Source of the DNA: Runella sp. SP2
Lineage (GTDB): Bacteria; Bacteroidota; Bacteroidia; Cytophagales; Spirosomataceae
Reading direction: 5' to 3'
Assembly: GCF_003711225.1 (NCBI RefSeq)
Contig: NZ_CP031031.1
Span: forward strand, 29,031 to 93,030
Length of the DNA: 64,000 nucleotides
Under the pieces are notes generated by a model. It saw only the letters and a program-made list of their open reading frames with translations, was not told the DNA's origin and searched no databases. Shown here piece after piece: positions 61,688 to 64,000 of the stretch (position 1 is the stretch's first letter; every line of letters starts with the position of its first letter). The translations under genes were made by a program, and so were the position numbers.

Positions 61688-64000
61688 TTAGTTCCATGAT
61701 TTAGCTTCAAAACTTGATCCTGTAGGACAATTCAATACGGCCCCCGACTCAATGTAAAGATTTTTACAATTGGCAGGGTATAAGGGGTTGATATTAATGC
61801 GATGCGACGATTTGATAATAACATCCTGAGTAACAGTTGGCACAATACCACAATTCCATGAAGCAGGACTCTCCCAATTGCCGGAATTAACAGTCTGTAA
61901 TTTAGTGGGGCCTGTTAACACAGGAATAGCTACTAAGTCTGATGGGCACCCGTTAACAGATTGAAATTTCATAATATTGTTACCGACAATCCAAACTTCT
62001 GTAGGACTGTAGAAATGTATTTTTTTAGGATTTGCTAGATGGGGAGCCTTACTCCATTTGATACCACCGTCGTTCGTAAAAAATGCATCTACAGATCCTA
62101 AAATCCATCCATTGTATTCGTCTTGAAATTGAATCTGTTTAAAACTGTTCACAACGACGGGCTCTATGCTTTGTTTTAACCACGTTTCGCCCCCATTGGT
62201 GGTTTTATATAGATTGTCCCCTGCAGCCCAAACAGTCAAAGATGTAGTATACTGTACTGATAAAAAACGCTCTGTTGTATTACTTTTTTGCTTTACCCAA
62301 GATTCTCCACCATCTGAGGTAGTTAGGATAATACCGTTTTCTCCTACAGCACATCCTTGTTGTGAATTCAAAAAATGTACATTGATAAGTCTATAGTTTG
62401 TATTGCTTGTTTTACGAATCCAATTATTTCCTCCATCGGTAGTTTTGAGAATTATACCGTTAGCTCCTACAATCCATCCTTCTAAGGGGTTGATAAAATA
62501 GACGTTATGAAGTAAATCGTTAAAGTTATTAGTGGGTAAGTTTTGTGCAGTCCATGTTTGCCCCCCATCAACAGTAGCAATACACCCGTTATTTGATGGC
62601 CTTCCTATAAGCCATCCATGAGTGTTATTGACAAAAAAATATCTGTAAAGCCCGAGGTGTTTAGAGAAAGTTGTTGTTTCTTCCATGTTTTGCCTTTATT
62701 GATAGTTTTAAAAATAGACTTGTTTTGAATTACAAAGCCTTCTTCATTATTAATAAAATGGATATCACTAAATGGAGAATTTCCATCGTAATTGCTTACT
62801 AATCCCGCATTGACTGGACTCCAAAACATACCTCCGTCAGTGGTCTTATTGATTGCGATAGTCATAGGAGTAAAACCGATTTCATCAGCTGAGAACCAGT
62901 TAAAATTTACTCCAACTCCGTCTTTTTCATTTTTCATAAAACAAGTTTTTACTTCAGCCTGAATAACTTGAGAACTGATAATACGTTGCCAGCTTTCGCC
63001 TGCATCAGTTGTTTTATAAGTACCTGCTGCAACCGTAAAAATCCAACCAACGGAATTAGAGGTAAATTGGATTGTAGCAGAAAATGTGTTGAATGCTGAG
63101 CCTACAGTTTGACGAGTCCAGTTGATGCCGCCATCCTTACTTCGTAAAAGAACCGCATTATTGCCTACTGCCCATATATCCATACCTTCCCTAATTGAAA
63201 TATCGGTAAGTGTTTCAGCTGTTCCTGAATTGGCAGCCCCCCAACTTTTTCCAGTATCAGCAGAATATAAGATAGTACCATTGGCGCCAATAACCACTAT
63301 TCTTGAAGGAGTAACTGCCTGTATTCTTAAAAGAATACAGGCAGGGTGAGTGTATTGTAAAGTCCATGTAGTACCTCCGTCGGAAGTATAAAAAATTTCC
63401 TGTCCAGTGATGACCCACCCCGTTGTAGGACTTATGAAAGAAAGGTCTAACAGACTTTTATCGGTAGTTATCCCTTTTTTTTGCCAGCTACTTCCTCCAT
63501 CTACAGTTTTTAGAACCGTGCCTTCAATGCCGACAGCCCAAAATATAGTTTCGGAAGGCATATCAATACGATTGAGTGATGCTGTTGTATTACTCAGAAC
63601 AGGTTGCCAGTTATCGCCGCCATCGGATGTTTTAAGTATGATACTTCTGTTACCTACAGTGACGCCGATTAAATCATTTACAAACATAACATCATTCAAA
63701 AATTGATGAGTAATCTCTCCTGATTGGCTTGCCCATCCGCCAATAATATCCGTTTCTAAATGATAGCCTCCCGCTTGCGTAGCCAAGAGTTTTTTTTCAT
63801 TAGTATTCATTAAAACTGTGTCTTTTTTCCAAATTAGGGAAGTGTTGCTAAATATATTTTCAGCAATTAATGCTATTGTGTTGCAGGCTTTATTAGTAAA
63901 AGTATCAATGCGAGGTTTAGGTAAGACGGCTACTCCGATATATGAAGATGCCTTACATTCCCCTAAAATACATGAAGCGGAATAAGTAGTGGTATAAGCG
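61688..64000 (-). pseudogene. Ycf48/BNR-repeat secreted protein, frameshifted and cut by window edge
   Basis: Two overlapping frames on the minus strand form one gene. The upstream part (64000-62605) is open to the window edge; the Met at 63810 is internal. The downstream part ends at 61688. They join at an A7 run (62633-62639, T7 on the coding strand): one extra base gives TDIFFVNNTHGWLIGRP, matching the repeat pattern. Repeats are of Ycf48/BNR (Asp-box) type: ILKTSDGGDNWQ, VLKTVDGGSSWQKK, ILKTTDGGNNWIRK, each about 45 residues, forming a beta-propeller. The tail (SGNWESPASWNCGIVPTVTQ) is a surface-associated domain common in Bacteroidota. At least 770 residues. It is either a true pseudogene or a base-call error. 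Confidence 0.8.

Noticed and set aside
63808..63810. ATG at 63810 as the true start of the Ycf48-like gene
   Set aside because: The frame stays open to the window end and upstream codons look protein-like, so the start lies outside.

Overview
This window looks like part of a plasmid or chromid from a Bacteroidota bacterium, probably of the Cytophagales/Spirosomaceae type. Evidence for the phylum: a PorP/SprF-family outer-membrane protein, Bacteroidota-type promoter elements (TTG-N19-TAnnTTTG before the replication gene), start codons mostly without Shine-Dalgarno sequences, and a low-to-moderate G+C content that varies between modules. No rRNA, tRNA or CRISPR array was seen. The genus is inference.

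Layout. (1) 1-7040, minus strand: envelope genes. These are a truncated secreted protein, two small proteins, a GNAT/FeeM-like acyltransferase, a WD40-caspase protein and a PorP/SprF protein. (2) 7041-11200: replication and partition module with seven iterons, a DnaA box, a Rep_3 initiator, and parB and parA. (3) 11312-13014: AbiEi/AbiEii type IV toxin-antitoxin pair; operator-like palindromes lie between it and parA. (4) 13261-29090: a complete type 1 BREX phage-defence operon (brxA, brxB, brxC, pglX, pglZ, brxL) with a McrBC type IV restriction pair embedded between pglX and pglZ. (5) 29091-30360: a 1.2-kb, very A+T-rich gap. (6) 30361-51088: a tightly packed run of ten or eleven genes that I cannot match to a named system. 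It encodes a SrfB-like Hsp70/actin-fold ATPase, a SrfC-like P-loop GTPase, a membrane-anchored subtilisin, a second GTPase, several membrane or periplasmic proteins with duplicated and beta-sandwich modules, a coiled-coil protein and a LecA-like lectin-domain protein. (7) 51279-56315: a transposase relic, then an astacin-like zinc protease, a small secreted protein and a probable MACPF-like pore-forming protein with MORN repeats. (8) 56500-64000: decaying DNA. It holds an IS transposase broken by two near-identical 16-bp GC-rich insertions, a DUF4143 ATPase, dispersed repeats, and a frameshifted Ycf48/BNR-repeat secreted protein running off the window.

How the parts may work together. The replication and partition genes maintain the replicon and AbiE probably adds stability or phage abortion. 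BREX blocks phage using PglX methylation as the self mark, while McrBC would attack phage DNA carrying modified bases. The 30-51 kb operon has cytosolic NTPases, inner-membrane anchors and periplasmic or secreted modules, so it looks like an envelope-spanning NTP-driven machine. Together with the downstream protease and pore-former candidates it is the best candidate here for an undescribed conflict or defence system. That role is inference from domain content and synteny only.
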